Part shown: piece after piece, positions 19,456-29,206 of the stretch | How the letters are laid out: every line of letters starts with the position of its first letter | Numbering within the stretch: position 1 is the stretch's first letter | Assembly: GCA_019310525.1 (NCBI GenBank) | Contig: JAFDEE010000003.1 | Location: 1 to 59,395 of the forward strand | Direction of reading: 5' to 3' | DNA length: 59,395 nucleotides | Source of the DNA: Deltaproteobacteria bacterium | GTDB taxonomy: Bacteria > Desulfobacterota > DSM-4660 > Desulfatiglandales > HGW-15 | Translations under genes and position numbers: made by a program | Notes under the pieces: model-generated | What the model was told of the DNA's origin: nothing | Database searches by the model: none | What the model saw: only the letters and a program-made list of their open reading frames with translations

Positions 19456-21804
19456 ATGGGAAACATAATGTGCCTGCGTAAAGTGAGATCATCTTGTCTC
19501 ATGGGCCTAATTATATGCCTCGTGGTCCTGAATTCCTGCGCCTCGACCGGGACCAAGAAAAAAGCCGCTGAAGGCCCTGCAGTGCCTGTGGTCAAGTCGA
19601 TCGACGTTGTCACCCCTGAAGGGAAAACCCTCGTCCAGATTCAGAACTCCGGGGATGCGCGGTTCACGGCCTTTCACCTGGCAAACCCTCCCAAGGTGAT
19701 TGTGGACATCCGGGGAGTCAAGGGGGATGGCCTACCCAGCCGAATGGACGTAGGAAAAGGCGTGATAAAGAGCATTGAAACCATGAAGAGCGAATCCCAG
19801 AGCATGACCACACGAGTCCAAATCGACCTCAAAGAACCCGTCGATTACAGGGTGGAATCCTCGGACAACCTGATCCGGGTCTCCCTTGCGCCGAAACGGA
19901 CCGTTTCACCGGGCACCATGGCTACCCTCCCGGTCACACCAACCCCCACTGAAGAAGAAAAAGAAAGGGAGCCCGCCTCCCCTAGGATCTTTGTAAGCGC
20001 AAAAAAATCCCCTTTGAACCAGATCCTCGGAATCGATTTTGTCATGCTCGAGCGGGGAAAATCCAGGATCGTTGTCACTACGGATAAAAAAGTTCCCTAT
20101 CACTTAGACAGTGTGGCCCCTCTGGATCTTCTTTTGAGGCTGGAAAATGCGACAATCCCTCCCCAGCTCTTAAGGGAGATCGATTCTTCCCAGTTTAAGA
20201 GCGCCGTCACAAAGATCCGACCTTCTTATTCCGAGAAGGAAAAGAAAGTCGATATCGCAATCACCCTGAGGGAAAGAGTCCCATACCACATCGATCAAAA
20301 GGATGACGAGATTCAAATCGACTTTGAACGGTCCAACATCCTTCCCGCCGAGAAAAAAATCGTGCCCTTGAAATTGACCCAAGCCTCTCCAGGGAATGGG
20401 GACACAGAAGGAAAGACGGCCAGGCAGGCCTCTGAAGCGATAACTCCCGGGGAACCTGAGGCGATGCCCGGTTTCCTTAAAAAGGCCTATACGGGCACAC
20501 CCATGACCATGGACTTTGTGAACGCCGATGTCACCAACGTACTCCGGTTGATCGCGGAGGTGAGCAACCTGAACATAGTGTGGGGTCCCGAGGTCCAGGG
20601 TACGGTCTCCATGCGCCTTAAAAACGTTCCCTGGGACCAGGCCCTTGACCTCATCCTGGCCAACAACAACCTGGCCAAAAGGGAATCGGGGAACGTGGTA
20701 TGGATCACCACCAGGGCACAGATGGCTCAGATCGAAGCAGAGGAAAAACGAAAACGCAAGGAATACGAGGCCGAGAAGAAGCGAAGGGAGGAAGAAGAGT
20801 TAAGGCTGAAGGAAAAGAAAAAGAAACTGGCGCCCATAGAGACGGCCTATATCGGTGTTGACTTTGCATCCGTGGATGATATCAAGTCCCACATTGAGGC
20901 CATCTTGACCGAACGGGGCAAGGTGAGCGTGGACAATCGGACGAGCACGGTGATCGTTCAGGATATCAAACCGGTCATAGAAAAGGCCAAGGAACTGGCC
21001 GAAAAATTTGACACCCCCGTAAAACAGGTCATGATCGAGGCCCGTATCGTGGACGCCACGACGGATTTCGCCCGGGATCTGGGGATCAAGTGGGATAAGT
21101 TCCAGTTCCAGAACCGGAACTCCCTTGACGCCCTTTTCGCGAGCTTCGGGGGAACACCCGGCTCGGTGACGCCAACTGATCCCAATCCCGACGATGCGAC
21201 GATCCAATGGCCCCACGGGGGTAAGCTATACAGCCCCACCTTCACCAGCCCTGCTCCTTCAACATGGAGTCCTAACATGGGCCTGGCCTTTGCCAACCTG
21301 AGCGCCCTTGGTTACACAGCTACCATTCTCGACGCCAAGCTCGCTTTGGCGGAAACTGAAGGGAAATCCAGGACCATCTCCGCTCCCAAGGTCCTGGCAA
21401 GCAACGGGGAAAAGGCCGTCATCAGCCGGGGAGACACGTTTTACTTACAGGCCGCAGAGAACGTGGAGCCCAAGGAAGTAGTTGCCACCCTGAGGCTGGA
21501 AGTCACTCCGGTAGTGAGTTACAATAATTACATCACAATGAAGATCGCCCTTAAAGACGAACAGCAAACGGGATTGTCATCAAAGACCGGAAAAGAGCTG
21601 GAGACCCAACTGATGGTCAAAAGCGGAGAGACCATCGTGATCGGAGGTATTTACACAGAGGACAGTTCCTTGCATGAAGGGGGCATCCCAGGTCTGCGGC
21701 GAATCCCGATCCTCGGGTGGCTCTTCAATGCCAGGAAGAAAACTACCCAGAAAACAGAGCTTCTCATATTCCTTACGCCGACTGTAGTCACGAACCAGAC
21801 GTAA
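19456..21804 (+). CDS. pilQ: Type IV pilus secretin PilQ
   Basis: Outer-membrane channel for the pilus (782 aa). Order seen: lipoprotein-type signal peptide with lipobox LNSC near residue 27; two AMIN domains (about 45-140 and 185-280) that bind peptidoglycan; an N0/STN domain (about 345-410, MTMDFVNADVTNVLRLIAEVSNLNIVWG); a charged Lys/Glu helix (about 430-460); an N1 domain (about 465-530, YIGVDFASVDDIKSHIEAIL); and the secretin barrel ending ETIVIGGIYTEDSSLHEGGIPGL...LLIFLTPTVV. ATG at 19456 follows GAAGGAGAT. Its last 17 bases overlap the end of the convergent HAD gene. Confidence 0.96.
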   Translation: MGNIMCLRKVRSSCLMGLIICLVVLNSCASTGTKKKAAEGPAVPVVKSIDVVTPEGKTLVQIQNSGDARFTAFHLANPPKVIVDIRGVKGDGLPSRMDVGKGVIKSIETMKSESQSMTTRVQIDLKEPVDYRVESSDNLIRVSLAPKRTVSPGTMATLPVTPTPTEEEKEREPASPRIFVSAKKSPLNQILGIDFVMLERGKSRIVVTTDKKVPYHLDSVAPLDLLLRLENATIPPQLLREIDSSQFKSAVTKIRPSYSEKEKKVDIAITLRERVPYHIDQKDDEIQIDFERSNILPAEKKIVPLKLTQASPGNGDTEGKTARQASEAITPGEPEAMPGFLKKAYTGTPMTMDFVNADVTNVLRLIAEVSNLNIVWGPEVQGTVSMRLKNVPWDQALDLILANNNLAKRESGNVVWITTRAQMAQIEAEEKRKRKEYEAEKKRREEEELRLKEKKKKLAPIETAYIGVDFASVDDIKSHIEAILTERGKVSVDNRTSTVIVQDIKPVIEKAKELAEKFDTPVKQVMIEARIVDATTDFARDLGIKWDKFQFQNRNSLDALFASFGGTPGSVTPTDPNPDDATIQWPHGGKLYSPTFTSPAPSTWSPNMGLAFANLSALGYTATILDAKLALAETEGKSRTISAPKVLASNGEKAVISRGDTFYLQAAENVEPKEVVATLRLEVTPVVSYNNYITMKIALKDEQQTGLSSKTGKELETQLMVKSGETIVIGGIYTEDSSLHEGGIPGLRRIPILGWLFNARKKTTQKTELLIFLTPTVVTNQT

Positions 21805-22438
21805 AAAAGTCCCCCCTGTACAGGGAATCGGCAACATCGATGATCTCCAAGAGGCGGTTTACGTGGTGGTCGGCATCAAGTTGCCTGTTCTTATATGCCA
21901 CGAAGGGAACTCCCGCCGCCCTTGCCGTTTCCTGGTCCACCGCAGAATCGCCCACATAGAGTGCCTGCCGGGAGCCTATTCCAAAATGATTCAAGATTTT
22001 TTGGAGGCATTCGGGGTGGGGTTTCGGGCGCTTCACGTCCAGGGATGAGACCACGATATCGAAAAAGTCCTCCAGCCCATTACTCTCAAGGACCCGACCG
22101 ATGGTGTTACTCCGGTTGGTCGCGACGGCCAGGCCGAAACGGCCCTTGAGCCTACCAAGCAATTCCCTCAGTCCCGGCTCCATCTCCATGTCCCTGATGA
22201 ACGGGCCGTAGTCCATCTCCATCCTGTAAGTCAGGGCCGCTTCCAGGTAAGGTGTTCCCTCAAAGATGGATCGAACGGATTCATCGGCCGTCGCCATGTG
22301 CACAAAAGCGATCTTGTCCTCCGTCATTGGCGGGAGGCCGAAGTGGGCCAGGAGGTGGTTGTAGAAATTAATATTGGCACGGCGGGAATCAAACATCACG
22401 CCGTCACAATCGAATATCACCGCGCATCTTTTTTTCAT
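21788..22438 (-). CDS. HAD-superfamily phosphatase, phosphoglycolate-phosphatase-like
   Basis: 216-aa hydrolase. Motif I FDCDGVMFDS (nucleophile and acid/base Asp at 10 and 12), motif II in LAVATNRS, motif III KRPKPHPE, motif IV VGDSAVDQETARAAG; a helical cap (about 17-85) makes it subclass I. Similar proteins hydrolyse phosphoglycolate or other small phosphate esters, but here motif II has TNRS rather than TNK, so the substrate is uncertain. It converges on pilQ with a 17-bp overlap and is divergent from nadB, with a 166-nt gap between them. Confidence 0.85.
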   Translation of the reverse strand: MKKRCAVIFDCDGVMFDSRRANINFYNHLLAHFGLPPMTEDKIAFVHMATADESVRSIFEGTPYLEAALTYRMEMDYGPFIRDMEMEPGLRELLGRLKGRFGLAVATNRSNTIGRVLESNGLEDFFDIVVSSLDVKRPKPHPECLQKILNHFGIGSRQALYVGDSAVDQETARAAGVPFVAYKNRQLDADHHVNRLLEIIDVADSLYRGDFFTSGS

Positions 22439-22604
22439 GATGATCTGTTGACGGACCCCCGAAGAATTTTCAATAATGAGGCACCTTAAGGGAAATGGGT
22501 GATCCTGTCAATCGGTATCAAGGGCGGAGAAGGTGATCTCTGAATCCCATTCCCGGGTATCTGACCAGTTCCAAAAGCCCAGACCAGTGGACGAGAGGAG
22601 ACAC

Positions 22605-24245
22605 ATGGCTTCTGAAAGAAAATCTTCAACATCCGAGATTGAAACCGATTACCTAGTCATCGGCAGTGGGATTGCAGGCTTGTTTTTCGCCCTTCATGCC
22701 GCCCGGACCGGAACGGTGGCCATCGTAACCAAGAAGGAGGTGATGGATGCCTCCACCAATTACGCCCAGGGGGGCATAGCCTCGGTCCTGGATCCCGAGG
22801 ACAGCCCCGAGCTTCACATCAAGGACACCCTTGAATCAGGGTGCGGTCTCTGCCATGAAGACGTCGTAAGGATGGTTGTGGAGGATGGACCCGCAAGGAT
22901 TCAGGACCTGATCGACCTGGGTGTCGCCTTCTCCAGGCAGGAGGGAGACAGCTATACACTCGACCTCGGGATGGAAGGGGGACACAGCAGGAGGCGGATC
23001 GTCCATACAAAGGATCTCACCGGCCATGAAGTGGAGCGGGTGCTTTTGGAAAGGGTCCGGGAAAATGACAACGTCACGATTTACGAAAACCACATGGCCA
23101 TCGATCTCATCACCACCTCCAAGATATTGAAACGGGGCATCGTCAACTCCGAATCCAGGGAGACCTGCTGGGGCGCATACGTATTTGATGCGATAGGCAA
23201 ACGAGTCATCACCGTCCTTGCCCGCACAACGGTCATGGCCACAGGGGGTGCCGGGAAGGTATATCTTTATACCAGCAATCCAGACATTGCCTCAGGGGAT
23301 GGTGTGGCAATGGGATATCGGGCGGGAGTAAAGGTCGCCAACATGGAATTTGTCCAGTTTCACCCCACTTGCCTTTACCATCCCGAGGCCAAAAATTTCC
23401 TTATCTCGGAAGCCGTACGTGGGGAAGGCGGAATCCTCCTGGATAAAAAGGGGAATCCTTTCATGGAGAAATACCATCCGCTCAAGGATTTGGCCTTCCG
23501 GGACGTAGTGGCCCGATCGATTGATATGGAATTGAAAAAGAGCGGTGAGGAATGTGTCTACCTGGACATCAGCCACCGGCCGGCGGATTTCATAAAGAAG
23601 CGGTTCCCCCATATATACAACACCTGTCTCAACTTCGGGATCGATATCACTAAGGAACCGATCCCGGTGGTCCCCGCTGCCCATTACATGTGTGGCGGTC
23701 TTTTGACGGACAAGGACGGCCTTACTAATATCGACAATCTATATGCGATCGGGGAAGTGGCCTGCACTGGTTTGCACGGAGCGAACCGCCTGGCCAGCAA
23801 TTCTCTTCTGGAGGCCCTGGTTTTTGCCAGGAGGGCCGCAGACAAGGCCTCCCGGACGCTGGAGGAAAAGCGGGATAAACCGTTGCCCAAAGCGCCCCTG
23901 TGGGATCCCGGTACGGCCACCGACAGCGAAGAACTGGTGATCGTGACCCACAACTGGGACGAAATCAGGCGGTTCATGTGGAACTATGTGGGCATTGTAA
24001 GGTCGAACAATCGGTTGGCGAGGGCGAGAAGCCGGGTGGAAATCATTCAGAATGAGATCAGAGAATACTATTGGAACTTTACCGTTACAAGGGATCTCCT
24101 GGAGTTGAGAAACCTCGCCCAGGTAGCCGAACTCATCATCACCTGCGCTTCCCTCAGGAAAGAAAGCCGAGGGCTGCAATACAACCTGGACTATCCTGCG
24201 CAAGACGACGTGCACTGGAAAAGGGATACGGTCATCTGGCGCTAG
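22605..24245 (+). CDS. nadB: L-aspartate oxidase (quinolinate synthetase B)
   Basis: FAD enzyme (546 aa) oxidising L-aspartate to iminoaspartate, the first step of NAD synthesis; anaerobes use fumarate or quinone as acceptor. Seen: the dinucleotide site [18 protein letters not shown] at residues 14-31, the SxxYAQGGIA stretch ([12 protein letters not shown]), [10 protein letters not shown] (substrate site), EFVQFHPT, and the C-terminal [27 protein letters not shown] helical C-terminal domain has the NRLARA segment. ATG at 22605 follows GAGGAGACAC; an upstream in-frame GTG at 22533 is less likely. nadA and nadC are not adjacent. Confidence 0.95.
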   Translation: MASERKSSTSEIETDYLVIGSGIAGLFFALHAARTGTVAIVTKKEVMDASTNYAQGGIASVLDPEDSPELHIKDTLESGCGLCHEDVVRMVVEDGPARIQDLIDLGVAFSRQEGDSYTLDLGMEGGHSRRRIVHTKDLTGHEVERVLLERVRENDNVTIYENHMAIDLITTSKILKRGIVNSESRETCWGAYVFDAIGKRVITVLARTTVMATGGAGKVYLYTSNPDIASGDGVAMGYRAGVKVANMEFVQFHPTCLYHPEAKNFLISEAVRGEGGILLDKKGNPFMEKYHPLKDLAFRDVVARSIDMELKKSGEECVYLDISHRPADFIKKRFPHIYNTCLNFGIDITKEPIPVVPAAHYMCGGLLTDKDGLTNIDNLYAIGEVACTGLHGANRLASNSLLEALVFARRAADKASRTLEEKRDKPLPKAPLWDPGTATDSEELVIVTHNWDEIRRFMWNYVGIVRSNNRLARARSRVEIIQNEIREYYWNFTVTRDLLELRNLAQVAELIITCASLRKESRGLQYNLDYPAQDDVHWKRDTVIWR

Positions 24246-24287
24246 CGCACCCCCGGGCCGATCCTTTTTGGTCCGATAATGACTCAA

Positions 24288-24497
24288 TCAATATTCGGCA
24301 TACCTTCTCCGGGAGGCCAATGGGGAAGAAGCCTTTTCCTCCCCGTGGTCATGTACCTCTCCGGTCTCGACATCCATCCAGGACTTGATATAGGCCACGA
24401 TGAGCCCGCATACCACCACCGTCAGGGCGAGGTATAGAAAGCCCATGAAGATCAGATAGTCAATATTCCATTGCCATTCAAATGAAAACGGGGTCAT
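24288..24497 (-). CDS. Small one-span membrane protein, fifth gene of the Qrc-like operon
   Basis: Not recognised by name. 69 aa, with one membrane helix (about residues 14-37, YLIFMGFLYLALTVVVCGLIVAY) and a charged C-terminal tail containing a His/Glu cluster (VHDHGEEK). It lies 81 nt downstream of the NrfD-like gene on the same strand and is the last gene of the operon. Its size and shape are like small accessory subunits of cytochrome oxidases or quinone reductases. Canonical qrcABCD loci are described with four genes, so this may be an extra subunit. Confidence 0.65.
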   Translation of the reverse strand: MTPFSFEWQWNIDYLIFMGFLYLALTVVVCGLIVAYIKSWMDVETGEVHDHGEEKASSPLASRRRYAEY

Positions 24498-24578
24498 ATC
24501 TTCTCGTCTCCCTGATCGCGCGTTCCGTCCCTATGGTTCAAGAGAACCCGGGATCCGGGACACGTCTCTATTTCAGGT

Positions 24579-25817
24579 TTAGGAATGGTCCGGGTTCAAG
24601 GTTCTTTCCATCGGAAAGACCGGCAAGTACCGGTATGCGGCGCTGAAGAGCAAAAACCCGTAACCGATCACCGCCATCGCAATCCCCCACTCCTGCCAGC
24701 TTGGGAGGTAACTCCAGAATCGATCAAAGGGCATCACGGGGATGGCAAGGGTGACGATGACGAAAAAGAACCGGTTGAAAACGATCCCGGTGCAATTCAG
24801 GAGGCAACCGGTTATCAGCCATTTCCCGTTCTGTCTCGCTTTAGGTGTTATCAGGATCACCGCTGGGACCACGCCGAACAACAACAATTCCGCCACGAGA
24901 AGCCAGGCGCCGTAAGGCCCTTCCTTAAAAAAATCCATAAAGGTGAGACCGGCAGAGGGGACGATACCTTTAGCCCAACCCAGAGTATCGATGAATTTCA
25001 GGATCAGGTATCCGCTCAGGAGCCATCCGGAAATCTTGGCCAAAAGCTGAACAGCATTGTCCGGAACGAGTTTTTTCCTGGCAATGGCCTCGGTCAGTTT
25101 GGTGCAAAGAATCGTAAAACTCGGCCCTGCTGCTATGGCGGAAAAGACAAAGAGGAAAAACGTGCTGGGCCAAACGTAAAATCCCCATCGATCTGCAAAG
25201 GGCCTGGCATACATTACTCCGAACATCCCACCTAAAGATCCCTGGTGGAAGAAGGAAAGAAAGGTCCCCGTTGCGGCAAACAGGGCCATGATGTGGTGGA
25301 GGTTGTGCCCGAAAAAATGGAATTCTTTGATCTTATCGAGCTTTCTGTTTTCCAGGATGAGAGGGAGAAATTCGATGGCGAGAACCCCCAGATAGCAGGT
25401 GATACAAAAGGAGACCTCCGTGAGCATGGAGTGTACATTGGCATGCCAGAAAATGAACCAACCCCGGATCGGCTGTCCGATATCTATCCCCAACATCGCC
25501 ACAGCGCCCGAATAGCAGATGAACCCTATGATAACCGCTGCATTGATGATATTGCGAAGTTCCTTACGACCGATAATGTAAGTCAGGAAACCCGTGAAAA
25601 AGGCCCCAGCCCCAAGGGCGATAACCGCCAGATCAAACACAATCCAAAGGGCAAAGGCGAAGATATTGCTCATATTGGTCTGGTTGAGACCTTTCCAAAG
25701 AACCAGGAAAGCAGAAACGCCGCCCCAGGCGAGGAGGGCAAGCCAGGGCAAGGTCCAGAGGAAAAAGGTCCCTGGGGAACATCGCTTTACGCCGTCAGGT
25801 AAAAGTGCGGAATCCAT
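24579..25817 (-). CDS. qrcD: NrfD/PsrC-type integral membrane quinone-binding subunit (QrcD-like)
   Basis: 412-aa protein with about ten hydrophobic helices and no haem or Fe-S motif. It is the quinone-reducing membrane subunit of complexes with an Fe-S partner. Recognisable stretches include WHANVHSMLTEVSFC, EFHFFGHNLHHIMALFAATGTFLSFFHQGSLGG and YARPFADRWGFYVWPSTFF, with conserved His and acidic residues in the membrane as in NrfD proteins. ATG at 25817 follows GGAGGATGA. It follows the four-cluster Fe-S gene after 67 nt. In Desulfovibrio QrcD completes electron transfer from cytochrome c3 to menaquinone. Confidence 0.88.
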   Translation of the reverse strand: MDSALLPDGVKRCSPGTFFLWTLPWLALLAWGGVSAFLVLWKGLNQTNMSNIFAFALWIVFDLAVIALGAGAFFTGFLTYIIGRKELRNIINAAVIIGFICYSGAVAMLGIDIGQPIRGWFIFWHANVHSMLTEVSFCITCYLGVLAIEFLPLILENRKLDKIKEFHFFGHNLHHIMALFAATGTFLSFFHQGSLGGMFGVMYARPFADRWGFYVWPSTFFLFVFSAIAAGPSFTILCTKLTEAIARKKLVPDNAVQLLAKISGWLLSGYLILKFIDTLGWAKGIVPSAGLTFMDFFKEGPYGAWLLVAELLLFGVVPAVILITPKARQNGKWLITGCLLNCTGIVFNRFFFVIVTLAIPVMPFDRFWSYLPSWQEWGIAMAVIGYGFLLFSAAYRYLPVFPMERTLNPDHS

Positions 25818-25884
25818 TCATCCATCCTCCAAAGAAAACGGTCAAATGATCGTATTGAGGAAGGGGTTTGAAGCTGCTCAGCCT

Positions 25885-26655
25885 TCAAGCCTTCATTACA
25901 GGTTTGAACTCTCCGGGCAAATAGTTATCCCCCATCTTCCGGACCCAATCCTTGCTCGAAAGGTAGTACACCTTCGGATCCGTGCCGAGTCGTTCGAGAA
26001 GCCGGAAGGCACGGGGGCTCTTGCTCAGCTTAGTGACCTTGTGTTCGGGATTGTTCAGATCACCGAAGGTAATAGCCTGTGCAGGGCAAACCTCAGCACA
26101 AGCAGTCACGTATTCCCCTTCTTCCAATTCCCGCCTCCCCTCCGCGTATGCCTGGTTTTTGGCCCGCATGAGGCGATGATGGCAGAAGGTGCATTTCTCG
26201 ATAACACCCCTCATCCTCGGAGACACCTCCGGTGAAAGGTAGCGTTCCATCCCTTTGGGAAACACACCGTCCCACCAGTTGAAGTACCTTGCATGGTAAG
26301 GACAGGCGGCCTGGCAGTACCGGCACCCTATACACCTTGTATAGATCTGGCTGACGATGCCGGTGTTGTAATCCATTCTCGTAGCGGTAGCCGGACAAAC
26401 CGACACGCAGGGCGTATGATGGTGGCAATGCATACAAGGTCTCGGAAGATAACAGACCTCTGTCTCGGGAAAAGGCTTCCCGTTGGTTATCTCGTATACA
26501 CACATCCAGGTGATGTTCCGCGACTTGTCGGATTCATCAGGTCTGGTGGTGACGTTATTCTCGGCCGCACAGGCCACTACACAGGCCCCGCATCCGGTAC
26601 ATTTGTCCAGATCGATCACCATTCCGTACTTGTGTTTTCCGTGCTCCTCTTTCAT
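25885..26655 (-). CDS. qrcC: Periplasmic-side Fe-S subunit (QrcC-like)
   Basis: 256-aa ferredoxin-type subunit of the NrfC/HybA family. Cys groups in order: CTGCGACVVACAAEN (18-32), CMHCHHHTPCVSVCP (72-86), CIGCRYCQAACPYHARYF (about 104-121), CTFCHHR and CAEVCPAQAI (about 147-190): four cluster sites. It carries no signal peptide, as is normal for partners exported by a Tat-bearing catalytic chain. It lies between the molybdopterin-type and NrfD-type genes and would relay electrons between them. Start at 26655 has a weak GG-rich site. Confidence 0.9.
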   Translation of the reverse strand: MKEEHGKHKYGMVIDLDKCTGCGACVVACAAENNVTTRPDESDKSRNITWMCVYEITNGKPFPETEVCYLPRPCMHCHHHTPCVSVCPATATRMDYNTGIVSQIYTRCIGCRYCQAACPYHARYFNWWDGVFPKGMERYLSPEVSPRMRGVIEKCTFCHHRLMRAKNQAYAEGRRELEEGEYVTACAEVCPAQAITFGDLNNPEHKVTKLSKSPRAFRLLERLGTDPKVYYLSSKDWVRKMGDNYLPGEFKPVMKA

Positions 26656-26701
26656 CCTTTACCCCGTCCTCAAGCGAACCTTAATTTTTCCGTGTCCACG
26701 A

Positions 26702-29200
26702 TTACGCCCTGGAGATCTTCACGCGAGTATTCCACCAGGCTGGCAGGCCGCTAAGAGGATCCCTCCGCGGGCTGATAAGATCGTTCGGATTGACGCCCTT
26801 GCCTTTCTGGTACTCGTCGTAGGCATGGTGACCGAATCCGAGGGGAAGAAACACGACTCCCGGCATCGCTCCTTCAAAAAGATGCACCCGTACCCGGACC
26901 CTGCCAGCAGGAGAGTCCACGTATATTCGATCACCCTCCTTGAGATGGTATGTCGAGGCGGTCCCGGGGTGGATCTCTGCAAAGGATTCATTCTCACTCA
27001 GCTGGTAGTCGAAGAGGGTTTTGTTCAAAAAGTGCGGGTTGGGCCAGGGGCCGCTCGATAGGTTGATCAATTCGTAAGGCACTAATAAAAGGGGATAGTC
27101 CCCGGAAACCTCTGCGGACTCGAAATGGGGCATAAAGGCCTCGTCTCCCGTCGAAGTGACGTCCGCACTCTTCAAGGCCTCTTCTATAGACGTCTTCCCG
27201 CCGTTACCCGGGAAGGCCTCCTGAAGGGAGGTACAGTAGAATTCAAACTTCCCAGAAGGGGTTTTGAATAAATCGGCCCAACCGCCGTATCTAACCAAAG
27301 GTCTATACCAGAATCCTCCCTTTCTAAGGCCCTTCCAAAAGTCCTGGAAGGACCCATAATCCGCCTTGTAAATGGCCGGCCGGGTAAGGCTCTTCCAAAC
27401 CGGTTTCCCCCCGTCATAGCGGGTAAGTCCCGGACCGGACTCGTAAAGCCCCCTCACCCGGGCCTGGAGAGCCTCTTCGAAATTCTTCCAGGGAAAGGAA
27501 TCCTTCATTTTCCCGCCCAGCCTTCGGGCGAGTTCGATCACCACATCCCCGCTATGCCTGGTATCGTAAAGCGGCTTCACGACCGGTTTCGTCACCCCAT
27601 AGAGGGGATACTGAAGACCCCTGGGCCGGGGGATATCCTCTACTTTTTCCAGAGGAGAATGATCAGGGAGGATCAAGTCCGCCATCAGGGCGGTATCATC
27701 CCGGAAAGGAGAAAAGCTCACGATAAAAGGAATCTTTTCCAATGCCCGCCTGAAAAGACCTCCATCTGGCAGGGTAAACACGGGATTTGCCCCGAAAACG
27801 AGTAACATATCAACAGCTGAGGGATCTTGAAGAAGGGCTTCGGAAAAACCGTTGATCAGGGAATCGGTAAAGGGGTATCTCTCTCCTGCCTGATCGAGGC
27901 GCCCTTTCGCCCATCCCGCCTCCGTGACCGCATCCGCCTCGATCTCGGGCCAGCCTCCCAGGGGCACAGGGTCCTGGAGAATGACGCCTCCGGGGCGGTT
28001 TATACGCCCGGCAAGGGCGTTCAATGCCTGGACGGCCATACATTCGAGCAGGTTTCCGTTCACATCCCCCTTCCCTTTGCCGAATAAGGCCACCGGTTTT
28101 TTTGCCCTTGCGAAATCTTCTGCAAGGGCCACGATCCGCCCCGCATCAACTCCCGTGATAGCCGAGACCTTTTCAGGCGTGTATTTATGTAACACAAGGG
28201 TCTTGAATCCCTGGTGTCTCGTCCCGTCATCGTCAAGCCAATCCTCGAAACCGAAAGCATAGTGGTCAATGAAGTCCCGGTGATAAAGACCTTTCTTCAC
28301 CATGACATGGGCCAGACCCAGCGCCAGGGCGGTCTCAGTTCCCGGCCTTACGGCCACCCACTGATCAGCCTTGGAGGCTGTCAGGGAAGCCTTGGATTCC
28401 ACCTGCACGACCTTCACTTTACGGTTCCCAGCCTCCCGGTCGTGCCAGATGCCCCATGCGTGAATCATCCGCCCCGGGGCCCCCCAGCCTTCGATGAGTC
28501 CGCATCCGAAACTGAGAACGAAATCTGAGTTTTCCAGGTCATAGGCCATGGACCTTGATGAACCCGTCATGAGCCTGTTGGCAATCCTGCAGGTATCGTC
28601 GGCATCAGGAATCCGGAGGTAATTGGGACTCCCCACAGATCGAATAAATCTTTCCACCAGATGGGCCATGGTTGATTCCCTGGGGTAACCGTTCACAGCC
28701 GCCAGGGCCTCCGGTCTTCCGTTTTTTCTCAAATCCCTGATGCGATCTAGGACTTCCCGAAGGGCCTCATCCCAGGATATGGGCACAAAATCTCCGGATC
28801 CCCGGGACCCCACGCGTTTCATGGGGCTGGTGAACCGAATGTTCTCATTGTAAAGAAGTTGGAGACCCCCGGCACCCAAAGGGCAAATCCCACCGGGATT
28901 AACTGGATAATCCGTCCGTCCTTCGATCTTGACGGCCCGCTCCTCCACCTTGCGAACCTCGATCCCGCACCCCCCGGGGCAAAGGGTGCAAAAGGTGCTC
29001 TCCAGGGTGACTTCCCCTACCGGCGGGACAGGGACCCAGGGCCAGTTCTGCGTCCAGATGGCCACATCATCAGTGAGTTTCCAGGGAAGCGGAGTCAGGT
29101 TGATCCCTACAGCGCCGCCGACGAGCAATTTGATAAAATTTCTCCGGTTGAGAGCGATCCTATCGGTGAGCTTTTTATCCTTCGATTCCATAATTCCCAT
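26702..29200 (-). CDS. qrcB: Molybdopterin-oxidoreductase-family large subunit (QrcB-like)
   Basis: 832-aa exported chain with a Tat-type signal (RRNFIKLLVGGAVG, residues 19-32) and an N-terminal [4Fe-4S] site CTLCPGGCGIEVR with a fourth Cys in GGICPLG. The rest follows the DMSO-reductase family fold (RGSGDFVPISWDEALREVLDRI, LVFGANPVFTLPDGG, the C-terminal ASTYHLKEGDRIYVDSPAGRVRVRV barrel). Known QrcB proteins keep this fold but bind no molybdenum cofactor; whether that holds here needs alignment. ATG at 29200 is 6 nt after the qrcA stop; ATG at 29191 is a close alternative with better spacing. Its operon place between a multihaem cytochrome and the Fe-S subunit is the reason for the Qrc reading. 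Confidence 0.88.
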   Translation of the reverse strand: MGIMESKDKKLTDRIALNRRNFIKLLVGGAVGINLTPLPWKLTDDVAIWTQNWPWVPVPPVGEVTLESTFCTLCPGGCGIEVRKVEERAVKIEGRTDYPVNPGGICPLGAGGLQLLYNENIRFTSPMKRVGSRGSGDFVPISWDEALREVLDRIRDLRKNGRPEALAAVNGYPRESTMAHLVERFIRSVGSPNYLRIPDADDTCRIANRLMTGSSRSMAYDLENSDFVLSFGCGLIEGWGAPGRMIHAWGIWHDREAGNRKVKVVQVESKASLTASKADQWVAVRPGTETALALGLAHVMVKKGLYHRDFIDHYAFGFEDWLDDDGTRHQGFKTLVLHKYTPEKVSAITGVDAGRIVALAEDFARAKKPVALFGKGKGDVNGNLLECMAVQALNALAGRINRPGGVILQDPVPLGGWPEIEADAVTEAGWAKGRLDQAGERYPFTDSLINGFSEALLQDPSAVDMLLVFGANPVFTLPDGGLFRRALEKIPFIVSFSPFRDDTALMADLILPDHSPLEKVEDIPRPRGLQYPLYGVTKPVVKPLYDTRHSGDVVIELARRLGGKMKDSFPWKNFEEALQARVRGLYESGPGLTRYDGGKPVWKSLTRPAIYKADYGSFQDFWKGLRKGGFWYRPLVRYGGWADLFKTPSGKFEFYCTSLQEAFPGNGGKTSIEEALKSADVTSTGDEAFMPHFESAEVSGDYPLLLVPYELINLSSGPWPNPHFLNKTLFDYQLSENESFAEIHPGTASTYHLKEGDRIYVDSPAGRVRVRVHLFEGAMPGVVFLPLGFGHHAYDEYQKGKGVNPNDLISPRRDPLSGLPAWWNTRVKISRA

Positions 29201-29206
29201 CCCTAT

